From: Ficedula albicollis
Lineage: Eukaryota > Chordata > Aves > Passeriformes > Muscicapidae
Direction of reading: 5' to 3'
Assembly (NCBI RefSeq): GCF_000247815.1
Contig: NC_021677.1
Span: 7,766,447 to 7,830,446, forward strand
DNA length: 64,000 nucleotides
In this document: positions 16,533-30,133 of the stretch, one piece after another
Numbering within the stretch: position 1 is the stretch's first letter
Layout: the number at the start of each line of letters is the position of its first letter
Notes under the pieces: generated by a model
The model's input: only the letters and a program-made list of their open reading frames with translations
Told to the model about the DNA's origin: nothing
Database searches by the model: none
Made by a program: the position numbers and the translations under genes

Positions 16533-18016
16533 CTCATTTCCAAGGTGTGGAAATGGGAAAACAAAGAATCACACAAAACATCTGAACAACTGAAGGAAAA
16601 GTAATTGTATAATTGAGACCAAATTGTTAACTGATTGCCACTTCCATGTTACATTTGGATGGGAATTAGTAATAGACAATAACAGAGATTAACTGAGACA
16701 AGGGAAAGACAAAAATGCCAGGGAAACCAGAACTCCAAAAGCTGCTGTGAAATTGAAGGCAAATGTTTGATTGCCATACATGCCCCATGTGTCACCTCCC
16801 AGGAACCCGCGCATAGTTTGGCTTTGTTTGGAAAACCAGCTTGGATTTTATTGGATGTGTCCTGCCTCAGGAAAAGGAAAAACAAGACATGCATTTCCCA
16901 GCTAAATCTTCAAGGTAGCACAACCCCAGGCACAAATGATAGATGATATTCAAGCACATGTCTGTAAAGGCAGGGTCTCCATGCACCAATCAATTCCTCC
17001 TGCCTCGGTCATAGGGGGAAGGTGTGAGGCCATCCTTTCAAAAATTAGGTTCTTGAGCCTGTTCTGCTCCGACACTTCTGCCTCCCTGCAGATCAAAAAG
17101 GACAAAGCCTCCTTTCCCCCAGGAAGGGCAAGCTTAAAGTACTTTGTGTGTCTAGAGCTAAATTCTCAGGGATTATGTTTGGGTTATTTTCCTTTACTAA
17201 ATTATTTGATAAGGTCATTGTGCAATCAGCTGTGACTGGAAATTCTTTTCCACTCCCTCTATTTGCAGTCACAATGTATTGCAAGGGTTTCTAAGACCTG
17301 AAATTGTATTGCTTATAATTCAAATCAGCCAAGTTTGCAGATTTTTAAGAGCAAGAAATTCAACAGCCTAACTTGCTAATGCTGAAATTACTGCACTAAT
17401 ATCCCAGCAGAAAGACAACCTTAAAACAAAAAGTTTCTTAAAGTCAAGATCTTGCAGTTATTTGATGCCATTTTGAGAAGGAGGCTGTTAAAAAGACAAA
17501 TTCAGAAATGCAGAACTTTATTTTTCCTTAGAGCAATGGGGATATAAAGACATTTTTTTCATTTATTCTACACTATATTCACAATTCGTATCAAGGGGAT
17601 GAAGAAGCTCAAGGGAGTGACCTTTGAAAATGAGAGCAGGAGTTTAGAAGACAAAATCCTTTCCTGACTTGGCCACCAGTTCCTTTGGGACAAATCATTT
17701 AATGTTGTGAAATGTTAGTATTTCAAAAACTATTGTGCTTTTACTCCCTAAGAAGTATAAATGAAGAAAAAGAGTGAAGAATCAATGATACTAACTGTAT
17801 GATAACAGGTAGCTATAGATTTGATGTGACTTAAGTTTGAGAAACAACAGTTTTCTGCAAACTTTGAGACTATAGAAAATGTGTGCAATTAAGGAGTATG
17901 CAACAAAGCTTATGAAGACAAGGTGACTGTGCAGAGTCCTACACATGTGGAGGTACAACGATGCTGAAGAAGAGTCAAAAGTGAGTTTTCTTGTTTAAAG
18001 GAAATGAGAAAATCAA
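16533..18016. other. Gene-free stretch, nothing recognised
   Basis: AT-rich, apparently single-copy sequence. The open frames are at most about 99 codons and unrecognised. Confidence 0.5.
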
Positions 18017-18160
18017 CCTCACATTTCACAGAAGGCCATTAGAAAAGTCAGGAATGGTGGCACAGGTTTCCCTGACAAATCCTCACCACCTCACATTTCC
18101 CAGAAGGCCATTAGAACAGTCAGCAATGGTGGCACAGGTTTCCCTGACAAATCCTCAACC
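18017..18160 (+). repeat. Two-copy tandem duplication, 72-bp unit
   Basis: Positions 18017-18088 are repeated at 18089-18160 with about three base differences. The unit length is a multiple of three, so the 127-codon + strand frame here (17991-18374) shows a 24-residue repeat. I see no other sign that this frame is coding. Confidence 0.9.
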
Positions 18161-19206
18161 TGCCCTGAAGGCCACATTAAAAGTGATGAGGATGAGAGTG
18201 GCAGGGACTCTGAATCATCCCAACTTGGTGTGCCAAGTGCGTCCTCTCATGGCTAAGGAGGACTTGCATATCTACTGTAACATAAAGAATCAGGGAATTA
18301 AAGCACAAATGTACCACGTGCTTTCAGACTATTCTTCACCATTATTTAGTCTCTCCCCACTGAAACAGAAATAAAATAATTTGCCAGCATTTTCCTTCTT
18401 TTGCCATAGTTACCACTATGATATCTCCATTACAGTACCAAAGCTAGAGTTAAAAACAAAGGGAAAAAAAATCTCTAGCAGGCGACATTAGTCAATAAAT
18501 ATGGAAAAACCAAGAGCAAAGCATCCATAATGCATTAGATCTCTCTCCTTGCCTTTCCTATCTTCATTTATTTTTTCCTACCATTATTCGCACTCTTTGC
18601 ATAGGAAACAGGCACTGAGCACTTGGAAGCAGAACATTTAGGCCATGAAAATGTCAAAATCTGATAAAGAAAGTGAAACTGGCAATGTAACCACCGCTTC
18701 TCCCTCCACCTGCCTAATGCCTAACATGAAAAAAGGGGGAGTGAGAGAATATTGCATTAATGGACATGTTATTGTAGGACTCAAACACCGTGGTTAAAAT
18801 GATCCAGAAACTCTAAACTGTAAAGTGGTCAAGTAAGAGGGGCTAATAAACCTTTTCTGATGGTTGCAAAGTGGAGACAAGTAGTTATTGGCTAGGTGCT
18901 CTGCACAGCTGTAAAATGTGAGGGACTTGGGAGCCATTGTGACTGAGACACTAAGGGATTGAATGTGACTGCATAGTAGTGAATAACTTGTTTGTCATTC
19001 ATGTGAATAAAATGTGGAAGTAGATAGATGCTTTTCTCCATAATATGGGTTCTCTACTAAGCACAGTAAATCTCCGTCTTACTACAATGGCGTGAGATCA
19101 TTCATGCCATTAGTTTCAATGACACTGACTCTATACTGCATGCAGTTTGCTGTTCTCTTTCCTCAGTATAATAAAGCCTGAGAGTGCCAGCTGCCTCTTG
19201 AGCCTT
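18161..19206. other. Gene-free stretch, nothing recognised
   Basis: Ordinary AT-rich sequence. No repeat family or gene was recognised. Confidence 0.5.
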
Positions 19207-19233
19207 AAAAAGAAAGAAAGAGAGAGAGAGAGA
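19207..19233 (+). repeat. GA-rich microsatellite
   Basis: AAAG units change into a run of AG dinucleotides, which ends at an ACTTTT segment. Confidence 0.85.
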
Positions 19234-21577
19234 CTTTTATTTACTATGATTTTGATTGGTTAATTTCTCTCTATTATTTTGTTGCTTCCTCCCATATGAA
19301 AAAAATGCATTGTCGTCCAAACTAACACATAGGAGAAAGGCTGCTCAGTGAACATGCAAAATGTAAATCACCAGCCAGCAATGACACTTTGAACATGGAG
19401 CATAACATCACCATCAGCCTCAGTTTTTACTCCAAATATCACAGATTTTTTTTCCCCCCTTTTGCAGCTGGGGCTATGATCACGATCTCATCTGCTTTAG
19501 TCAGGCTGCACATGCACGCAGTAGTCAGGATTTTATAAGTGTAGTATTTTAATTGTTGTGTACATGGTTGGTGCGTGAATGAAAGCCAAAGTCCCACCAG
19601 CTACAAATAGGACCAAGTTATAAAGATAACCGTGTAACAGAGGCATTTTCAAACCATTTTAATGGCCTTCTGGCTTTAGTGCTGTGTTGTTTAATGCAGC
19701 TGTGCTGTTGGCACTCCTGCAGAAAAGATTGCCACAGACCCCTTTGCCCTCCCTGCACTGCCCTGCCTGTGCAGTCCCCTCAATTGTAGCTGCATGCTGG
19801 AACTTTGCAAATACCATGACAAGTTAGGATGCATTTCCTTGAAAAATCAGAGTAGGTGATGGTAGCAAAATCAAAGAGGAAAGGTGGGGCACACCCTTAA
19901 ATCCAATTCAGTGAGTGGATCCCCACAAATCTGGTCTTGAAAGGTAGATTGAAAATGTTCAGGTAGAAGACACCTAAATTCTGAGGGCATGTTCAAATGC
20001 ATTGGGCCATATACTTCATGTGTCAGATGATGGCGTGGTCCACTTGCGTTCCTAATGCTTTCAGAAAGTGATTTGTGAGACCCTGATCAATAACAATAAC
20101 AAAAAGTTGTCTCTTTATCTGCTTGCATTATTTAGAAAAACAAGAGGGGGTGGGACAAAATATACAGAAAGCCCAGAAAGTTTTACTTTAAGAAAATAAC
20201 ATTTTGTGTCCTCACATTAGGACCAGCTGGTTAAACTTGGATAAGTTACTACTTCTCCCCATAACCCAGATTCTTCAGCTATAAAACAATCTGAAGAGTA
20301 AACAGCTACCTTGGCTGCAGGGATGAAGTAGTTAATGTGGAGAGAACACGCATTTTACACGAGGTATGCAATGTATTTATACTGTTCCTGATCTCCTATA
20401 AGGACTTGGGCAACACTGAGGAATTAACACAGAGACCTGGCACTGGTCTGACTACCCCAAGTGCTTGGGTGTAAGCAACGACAATCCATCTGTTCCATTA
20501 CCAGCAGACAAAGCCAGCATTACGTAAGAACCACAGGAATATATTTGTTTATTAGGAAAATGGTTCCAGAGCCCTTTATATGCAACATTACAGCTCTGTA
20601 TAAATGCACGTTAATAACAGCACACCGCTTGGCACATATTAGCTTTGAAAACTTGTGTATTTTTCCAATAAATGGTCATGGCAGCTTTTTCAAAATTGAT
20701 ACAGCCTTCTCAGTTTGAAAACAAGAGTTTAAAAATCAGCTGTTAAAAAACCCCACTCTAAACACATATTTGCCCAGCATATGGAACAGCCTCTCCTGGG
20801 TAAATAATTAAATAATTCATTGTTTTTTACATCAATACATGTTCCAAAGTATGTATATACCTGATGGACCATAACAGCCATGAAGGAGCCTGTCTAGTCT
20901 ACTGGGTAGTATCTGATGGATTTTTCTACAATTAGTATGCATGCCACTAAGCATACTAAAGCATATAAATAGTGTACCTTTTAAAAAGCCAAAATAAAAA
21001 TTTAGACAACCCAAAACACACAATGCTTTGGACCATAATGCGTTGGCAAGCTAAATAGTTCAGGAGTTTGCAAAATAAAAGCAAGGACAGATAGATATTT
21101 TATCCTCAGTTCCACTGTAACATGAGTCAGAATTTTGAAAAAATTAGCTGAATTCTGTCCTGGTGCTGGAGACCCAGCTACCAAAAATATTTCACAGGGT
21201 TTTGCAATAACCTCATGGTAACTACTCACTTAATCCACAGGAAAGAGTGAAACTCAAAAGCAGTCTCAGTGCACTTTGCCCCTTGTGGTCTCCTGGTTCT
21301 CCATAGCTCTGGTCTGGGGTCGTGTGGGAGGCCACGCTCATGGCTCACACCTCGTGCTGAAGGGAAAAGGTGCCCTTTTCAATCAAGGTGATTTCACCTT
21401 GACACGTCTCTAAGGGCTCTCAAGGATGAATTTCACCTCCCACCGGAGAGGCAGGGAAGGAAGAGGCCACTGTAAGAGGCCATGCTTTCCCCTCTGAAGG
21501 AGGGAGTTTAAAGGGAAGGGGACACCCATTATCATTCTTCACTATGCTTACACCTGCTACAGAAAGAGTTTGCAGTC
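19234..21577. other. Gene-free stretch, nothing recognised
   Basis: Apparently single-copy sequence. The part around 19310-19560 has the balanced, low-repeat composition often seen in conserved non-coding DNA, but I have no alignment to show conservation. The open frames are at most 85 codons. Confidence 0.45.
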
Positions 21578-21605
21578 AAAAAAAACCAAACCAAACCAAA
21601 AAACC
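21578..21605 (+). repeat. A/C-rich tract with CCAAA periodicity
   Basis: An A run is followed by repeated CCAAA units. It belongs to the same compositional class as the other A/C tracts in this window. Confidence 0.8.
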
Positions 21606-21789
21606 TTAAAAGGGTGTAACCCTTTCCTTTAATTATTGGCTTGTGTTTCCGTGCTTCGCATGCTGTTGTACGGTCACCCAAAGGAATCGTCAGCTAAATA
21701 GAATCTGTGGGTTTTTGTCACCTTTTCTGATGACAAAATATAATCACTGAAGATTTTGGTGTTGTTTGTAGAAAGCCCATGGGATGCAG

Positions 21790-23205
21790 AAGATTAAAAC
21801 TGATATCTGATTGGGTGGTGAAAATTAAAATGCCACGTTTCAGGTTTCAGGCAGCTATTCATGCCATACATCTTGTGCTGGTTCCACATGGAGGGGTACC
21901 GGGGGGGAGAAGCAGCCTGAGAAGAGCAGCACAGAGCCCGGAAAAAGGGAGGGCTGTCCCCTCTCTGGGGGCTTCCCCTGTGAGCTGTGGAGACCAATCA
22001 GAGAGCTGATTTAGTAGTGGACAGCTCGGGTAACCAATTAAAAAGTTATTTCGCTTTCAGAAATCACATTGGTAAAGCTGAAACGGCCTCTTTTAAAAAT
22101 TTTCCGGGCTCCCTGGAGGTGAGGTGGGCTTTGGCCGGGGCTCCAGCCCGGCTTCAGGCTCGGCAGGGCTCGGCCTCACTGGGATTCAGGCTCGGCCTGG
22201 ATCCCAGCTCGGCAGGGCTCAGCTCGGCCCCGCTCAGCTCCGGGTTCGGCTCGGCTCCTGGTTTCTTTCTCCATGCGGCATGGCAAATTGGGGGATGGGG
22301 GAGCCACCCAGGCTCTCCCTTCCCCCTGTTCTGAGAAGAGAGGCCCCCAGCTGACCACGTGGCTCAGAGTTTTTCCAGCAATGGCCTGGCCCAGCTTCTC
22401 CGCTTTCTGCATGCAATTGTAACTCTTTTAATGCCCGAATAAGATTCTCGATCTCCTGAGTTCCCCCTGAATGAGAAGAATAAAGCTGAAAGTCTACTGA
22501 AGTCAGCGAAATGAAGATTATATTTCCAGATGGGAAGAGATTGAAAAGATGCCACGGATAAGTAGCTGAAAACCTCTTTTTGGGGGCTATAAGGGGACTG
22601 TGACTACACTAAAATTCCTTTAAACTGTGAAATGTACTTGGGGAGGTTAAAGTGCTTGAGAAGAGGACCTTTTGCCTCGAGGACGTGGGGCCCTCTGTTT
22701 TGGGACTGGAAATACGGACAGAGACATTTAATAGAAAAAGAAATTAAGAGAATTTTGGTTTTTTTTCAGCAGCTTGCCTTTAAAAGTAGTACCCCAAGTG
22801 TACAGCATAACCCATAACACAGCTCTGGAAGGACTGTTGAGATGAGAGGAAGTCATAATCTGCAGTATTTTCCAGGCAGACACAGACTGAGAAGGTGAAG
22901 ACACCCCCCTAAGCCTAAACCAAAAAAGGAACTTTACTCAGATCGAAGAGCGGTTCAGCAGGAATGCCGAGGAACTTTACTCTCTAGAGTGAACTGAAAT
23001 GATTATTTAAGTAGATAACAGACTGAAGTGTTCTCTGTATGTTGCTGTTAAGAAATGAGGAAGATGAAGGAAGGGGAGGAGGGAATAATCTGGAAATCTT
23101 TTTCTGAATTTCTTTTGTTTTTGTGTTATTAATAAACTTCTTATACCTTTTTAAGTTTTGAGCCTGCCTTGTCTTTGCTCCTAAATCCTATCTCTAAAAA
23201 ACACT
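21790..23205 (+). mobile_element. LTR-like endogenous retrovirus remnant
   Basis: The block differs sharply from its surroundings. It has two CCAAT motifs (21993-21997 and 22034-22038), a TTTTAAAAA TATA-like segment near 22092, then a GC-rich leader built from repeated GGCTCGG-like units (about 22120-22260). There are AATAAA signals at 22479-22484 and 23131-23136. The end after the second signal (TTTTGAGCCTGCCTTGTC) resembles the 3' ends of avian LTRs that I remember. No gag, pol or env frame is present. I could not find clear terminal TG...CA ends or a target duplication, so the borders are approximate. It could be one long LTR or two overlapping remnants. Confidence 0.55.
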
Positions 23206-25080
23206 ATATGTATTAAAATTGGCAAACCCAAGTCAAAGCCTGACACATTGCCTCAACTTTCAGGTAAACATGCCATAGTCATCCCTGCCATTAGTATCCT
23301 AAATTGTATTTTGACTGTAAAGGATTAATATTTCTATATAAGTTACTGCTATAAACTGCTATGAAATTCTTTACTCTCTGCCAATCTATGGTCTATGCTT
23401 CATTTAAATTCCACTTAACTCCCAACTGAGAACCCAGAGCAGACTTTATGCCTTCTTTAAGGTCTGAGGTGTGAACTTTATCCAAGGAATACAATTCCAC
23501 ACTCTCAAACTTTATACCATATCCCAAATAACCAGAAAGCTAAATGGGATTTGTTGTATACGTAACAAAATAAATCAGTGAATGGGAAAGATGTTAACAG
23601 TGACAGGCTTTTCCTTACTTGTTTTCCTAAGATGATGGGGAAACATTAGTTTTCCTAAAGGCCCACTATGGCTATGCAGCACATCCAGATAGATCCAATG
23701 CAGCTTCAAGAGATGTTTACCATCACAACTGCAGTGCTCTCCTCCCCAGGCCTCTGAAATACAGAGCAGTGCTTGACCTTGAGCCTGAAAATCCAGGCAA
23801 CAATCGCAATATTCAATTCATGCTCCAGAACATGTCTTTGTATGGGTTCACAGGTTTAATTTAAGTACAGTCAAATAATAGCATTTCTAAGTCTTTCATA
23901 GGCATCTTCTTGAATTTTGACAGCATTTTCATTTTCACCCCCAAATATTAGGGCCAGACATTAGTTTTAACCTTCTGCATTTTTTTTCATTAAGATCTAC
24001 TGTCTGCTTGAGTTACTGTAACTTCTGGTAGTGAAGTATATATCACCTCACAACTTTACAAGAAACTCAATCTGAAATGGACATACACATATGAAAAGCC
24101 CGTCAGAATAAATTTTCAAAATACCGACTTTGTATTAACCATATGAACATATCCAAATCTACATTGAGGAGCAAAAAAAGCATCTCTACTTCCTTTAAAA
24201 TAAACTATCAGTCTCATAAGTAGTTTATAATTTATAGGCAAGGAATGCAACTGGCATGCTACTCCAGCTTTATGACCTTGCAAGATGAATTTTCACTGTT
24301 CAAAACTGGAACTGCTTTCTGCTCTGCCCTTATCAGCTGTCATTGACTTTTGGTCTTCTATATGGTGAACTCTTTGAAGTAGGAGACATATTCTTCAGAG
24401 TATTCAGAACCTACCCATGAACATTAATACAATATTTGGAATTATCATTGTGAGATGAAGAATTGAGAAACTCAAAGAGAAAATTATTGATTCAGGATTT
24501 TTTTCAAAATATTGATGAAAAATTGTATCAAAAATAAAGAGCATGAAAAGCAGATACGTAACTGCAGTAAAATATTGGCTCCTCTGGGTGCCTGAAGAAC
24601 AGCATGAATAAACCTCAACTACTGTAACACAGACTAGAAAAACTGATTTGAATGTAAGGCTCCTTTATGACTGGAGATTATTACCTCTAGGTTTCTTTTC
24701 AATAGGTCCCTAAAGGGAAGCAAGAGGCTCTTTCCATGCGCACATGGGCAATAGCAGCCTGGACTGACCACTCAGTGCATCTGCCACGTATGACAAAGCA
24801 CACCTGGACACTGGGCAGAAGTGACCTTTCCCAGTTTGCTACTGGCCTGTGTTGGGCTTCTAAAGCTGCAGCTGATTTTGCTGCATGCCCCTCCTGTCTC
24901 TGATAGACCTTTGCAAGCCGATACATTGTCAAGGTTTTCATTCTGTTTCCAAAAACCCTCAAAACAACAACTATAACAAATACACTTTGTTAGACTATGA
25001 GCTACAGCAAAGGAGAGGCCATGTGCAAGTTTAAATTCGTGAACTGCATTCCTGCAGCAGGCAGGCATGTAGCAAAAAAT
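23206..25080. other. Gene-free stretch, nothing recognised
   Basis: AT-rich, apparently single-copy sequence. A 98-codon minus-strand frame at 24772-25068 is unrecognised. Confidence 0.5.
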
Positions 25081-25258
25081 TTAATATCATTTTTAGTCAC
25101 AGGGGTGTATTAGCGAGATGCAAATGAGGACAAAAGCAAGTATCTCAGGTTATATTTCCTGGAGATTTATTAATATCATTTTTAGTCACAGGGGTGTACT
25201 AGCGAGATGCAAATGAGGACAAAAACAAGTATCTCAGGTTATATTTCCTGGAGATTTC
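25081..25258 (+). repeat. Two-copy tandem duplication, 89-bp unit
   Basis: The segment from 25081 recurs from 25170 with two base differences that I can see (TATTAG versus TACTAG, and AAAAGC versus AAAAAC). Each copy contains ATGCAAAT, the octamer core bound by POU/OCT factors, so the duplication also doubles an OCT-type site. Whether the site is used is unknown. Confidence 0.9.
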
Positions 25259-28104
25259 ATTAACACAGTACATACTAAAATCAAACAGTAATTCTTTTGA
25301 CAGTTAGTATGTCTAGGTAAGTAGGATTTCTTGCATGAATGCTAGTATTGGTTTGGTTTAGGTTACAATGCTTGATTAATCTATTTTTCTCCTTTCACAG
25401 AATGATTCAAAATTCAAAAAACCCCATAATTGGAAACTGATTATCCTCTCAAATTAGGAACACATATCTTATTTGTCAATGAAGTCTGTCACTTTCTTCA
25501 GCTCCACATGATCATAATGAGTCTGAGCAGCCATCCAATTTTCATCTCAGCAAAGACATTTTCATAGGTAGTGCCCTGAATTTGGGATACCAGTACAAAT
25601 ACTTCTGTTTATCAATCAGAGCTTCCAGCTGGTCCTTTCCAATTTAATCCTGTAAGAAGCTTGCTCAAGACTGTTTGACACTGCTGGTCAAACACTCCAC
25701 ATCATCATTACAGGTTTCCAGTCATGTTTTCTTACTAAAGTATATTGGCATTGCTCACTTGGAACTCAGAACAATTCCCGTCAACTTGACTTTGCAGCAC
25801 ATTATTATTATTTGCTTATCTACTTATCATTTTGGCACTTATTTCATTATCTCAAATTCTTCATCTTAGAAAAGGAACTGCTGGGTGAAGGACCATTCAT
25901 AGCTGCTACACAAGACTGGGGGGTCAGTGAGTGTTCCTGGTTTGTGCCAGAGGTTTCCTCTGTTGGCTCCAAAACTGACATAACTTCCCTCCTACAGAAC
26001 CTTTGTGAGAATTCACTAATGTTTGAAAAAAATTTTCATCCTAAGTAGGAAGCTGCTATAAAACATTTGATATTTTTATGCTAATTTTGTCTTTGGTTTT
26101 AATGCTGGGATCCATGGCATCGATTTCTCACACTGGAAGAGATCATTGCAATGTGCCAGATTTATGAATTGATATTTGAATTGATACCTACATCAAATTC
26201 CTAATTCTGACTGAGCAGCAGACAGAAGAGTGGAGCAAAGGAAAAAATTGTGGGCAAAAGTTAACATTATGAGAAAGTTAAATTTGCCAATATGCATTGG
26301 ATGTTTATGTAAAGAAAAGTTAAAGAACATTAAAGAGTACTCTGGGCTATTGTCTGAAATATTTTAAGTTTGGGGGCTTTTTTTTAACCTAGAAATCATT
26401 CCAACAACTCCCCTTCCAAAAGAATGAAAATAATGTGAAAAGTATGCATAGAAGTTCACATAGCTATTTAGGAGTAAGATGGTCAAATGATACCCTTTTA
26501 TGTGGAAAAGATATTATTCATTGTGATAAGTATATTTAATAACAAAATAACTACTGTCCACTTAATATTAAGAAAATATTGTCATCACTTAACCTAGTGC
26601 TATGTCCTTTGCATATCTTTGTGCCATCACAAGATATAACAGAGATAAGGTGGGAATGGGGGGAAAAGCAACCAATTTTTCATGTGTGATTTCCCCTCAC
26701 CATCCTCCCTGACTCTCATGAATAGCCTCCATTCTTTATCTTAATCTGCTCTGTGAACTCATCTGAAATACAGGTATGAGAGAAAGCAGCAATTTACTTG
26801 TAACTCAACCAGCTACCTACAGCAAAATCACACAACTGCATTTCAGAGAACAATCTGGTCTTGCAGGAGGGGAGAGGGAGAGGGAGGTGGGGATCAGGAG
26901 AGAGCAAGTGAGCAACTGTTTGCTAAGATAACACTCTCTCCCTGCTTTGTGGTCTCAAAAAGTTCTTGCTGTCTGAAGGCATTAATGTGAATCTCATGCA
27001 GTTCTACATTCTAGGTGTCTGCCCTCAAAGAGATGCAAATCTAATGGAGTTACTAATAGAATGCAACTATATCTTAGAATTGTGCTGTAAGGCACATTTG
27101 TGTGTTCGTGTGTAAAGATCAGGGAAGATGTTTGCAAGACACGTTTTTTTAAGAGCAACAGATAAGCACATTTGGTGTAGTTTGCAAGAGCAATTGCCAG
27201 ATATTGTATCATTAAGAAATTATTTTCCATCATGAATTTTGCATGGACAATACATCCTTTAATCTCCAAGATGCTGTTGAGCTCTTGGTGGCTTGCATAG
27301 GTACTCACTGAATTATATAAAGCAAGGTTTTAGGTTTATGCCAGTTCCCATTGGCAATTACCCACATTAACAGTGAAAGTGGCTTTTGGTACCAACCTGA
27401 GCAAAGATGACCGAGGTTATAGTGTCTTATCGTTCTAATCACAGAATTCTGAATGACACTGGCAACTCCGAAAACTAATACTAATGCTGGCAAGCAGAGG
27501 CGACACACACAGGTCTCCTGTCATCATTTTTAATTACGAAGGTTCATTCATTTTGTACCACATACGAGAATTACATTAGCCCATCTTAAATACCCATTTA
27601 CTTTACATTTTACTTGATTATTTTGTGGCTACAAGTCTAAAGGAGGAGGCAAGCTCCCTACTCTAGGGAATGAGCAGAGCCAGGGAAAGAACAGAGGAAG
27701 AAAAAGCTGAGAAAGCAGCAGTGTTTGATACATGACAGGTTAGTCCCATGGGTTTAGGAATTTGTTGTAGCTGCAGGCAAACACACTCAACACAGGAAAG
27801 AGCAAGTTTGCAATGGTACTTGTGCTTTTTCTAAACAGCCTGGCCAAGCGCAGGAGTGTGAGTTATCAGCAGAGGAAACTGGATTAAGAAACAGAGATGC
27901 ACAAGGTTATTTAGGGTAAACAGTAGGAAGAACCTACTAAATAACTCGTTGCATGGTAGTGAATTAATTCCAGCACAGCAGCCGTAACATAGGCACTAGA
28001 ATTCTACTAGTACAGTCAGAAAACAAATAGACAGCAGATACTTTCAGGAATCAGATAGGAAAGGAACAATATTCCCTGTTAAAGAGCCTGTGATGTGTCC
28101 ACGG
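25259..28104. other. Gene-free stretch, nothing recognised
   Basis: AT-rich sequence with only short unrecognised frames (at most 104 codons). A G/A-rich patch lies at 26868-26910. Confidence 0.5.
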
Positions 28105-28460
28105 GTCAAATACTGCAATTTTGGTTTCCCCATCTAATAAAATGTAAAATGGAAAAAGAAAAGTAATAATCATGGTCAGAGGAATAGATCAGCTTCCACA
28201 TAATGAATAATAAGATAGCCTAAGAGTGCTCAGCCTGGAAAACAGGGATTTATGAGGAACATGTGGTTACGATCTCCAAGGTCATGACGAACATGCAAAA
28301 GATGAACCACAAACAATTACTGTGTGTAGCTACCAATAGAAAAACTAACAATTTAATCTTGCAGGCGACAAACCTAAGACTGATAAAAGGAGATATTTCT
28401 TCATACAATGTTGTTTAACCCAGGGAATTCCTCACCACAAGACAAATCTATGAAGGTGTG
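28105..28460 (+). mobile_element. Old CR1-type LINE fragment, 3' part of ORF2 region
   Basis: Several segments match the layout of ancient CR1 sequence in order. They are TACTGCAATTTTGGTTTCCCC, a ATGTAAAATGGAAAAAG segment, AGCTTCC then GCTCAGCCTGGAAAA, and finally GGAGATATTTCTTCATACAA with a following GGGAATTCCTC. This is the part of CR1 that encodes the C-terminal end of the reverse-transcriptase protein, but stops and indels leave no open frame. The copy is strongly diverged. The assignment is from memory of the family. Confidence 0.7.
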
Positions 28461-28834
28461 TTAAAAAAAAATATGTAGAAAACTTTGAGAAATTAAATTT
28501 CTAATATATCTTGGTTTTACACTCAGGAGAACATTTTGAAATAGTGTTTCACTATTACACCTACCACGTTCTTTTTCTCCATTACCAGACTCAGTGTACT
28601 TCACTAGGGGCACCTCTGCTCCATCTCTGCACACCACTTTTGTGCACAGCTTGGAACCCTGAAATTTAGACATTTGAATTTCAACACTCTAAATTCCTGA
28701 TGAAGAACGTGAATAGATTAAAACCAGAGCCTGAATCTTCATTAACTCCTCTAAGTTTCAACTAATTCATCAAGATTTTCCTAGGAGGTATTAGAGAAGG
28801 TGTCTTAAACAAACAAATAGTTGAATTTTTATAG
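28461..28834. other. Gene-free stretch between CR1 fragment and LTR
   Basis: Nothing recognised. It may include the tail of the CR1 fragment, but I cannot align it further. Confidence 0.45.
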
Positions 28835-28839
28835 CACAC

Positions 28840-30128
<1,289 letters not shown>

Positions 30129-30133
30129 CACAC

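Noticed and set aside
17991..18374. 127-codon frame with a 24-residue internal repeat
   Set aside because: The repeat follows from a 72-bp DNA duplication whose length happens to be a multiple of three. No domain or splice context is visible.
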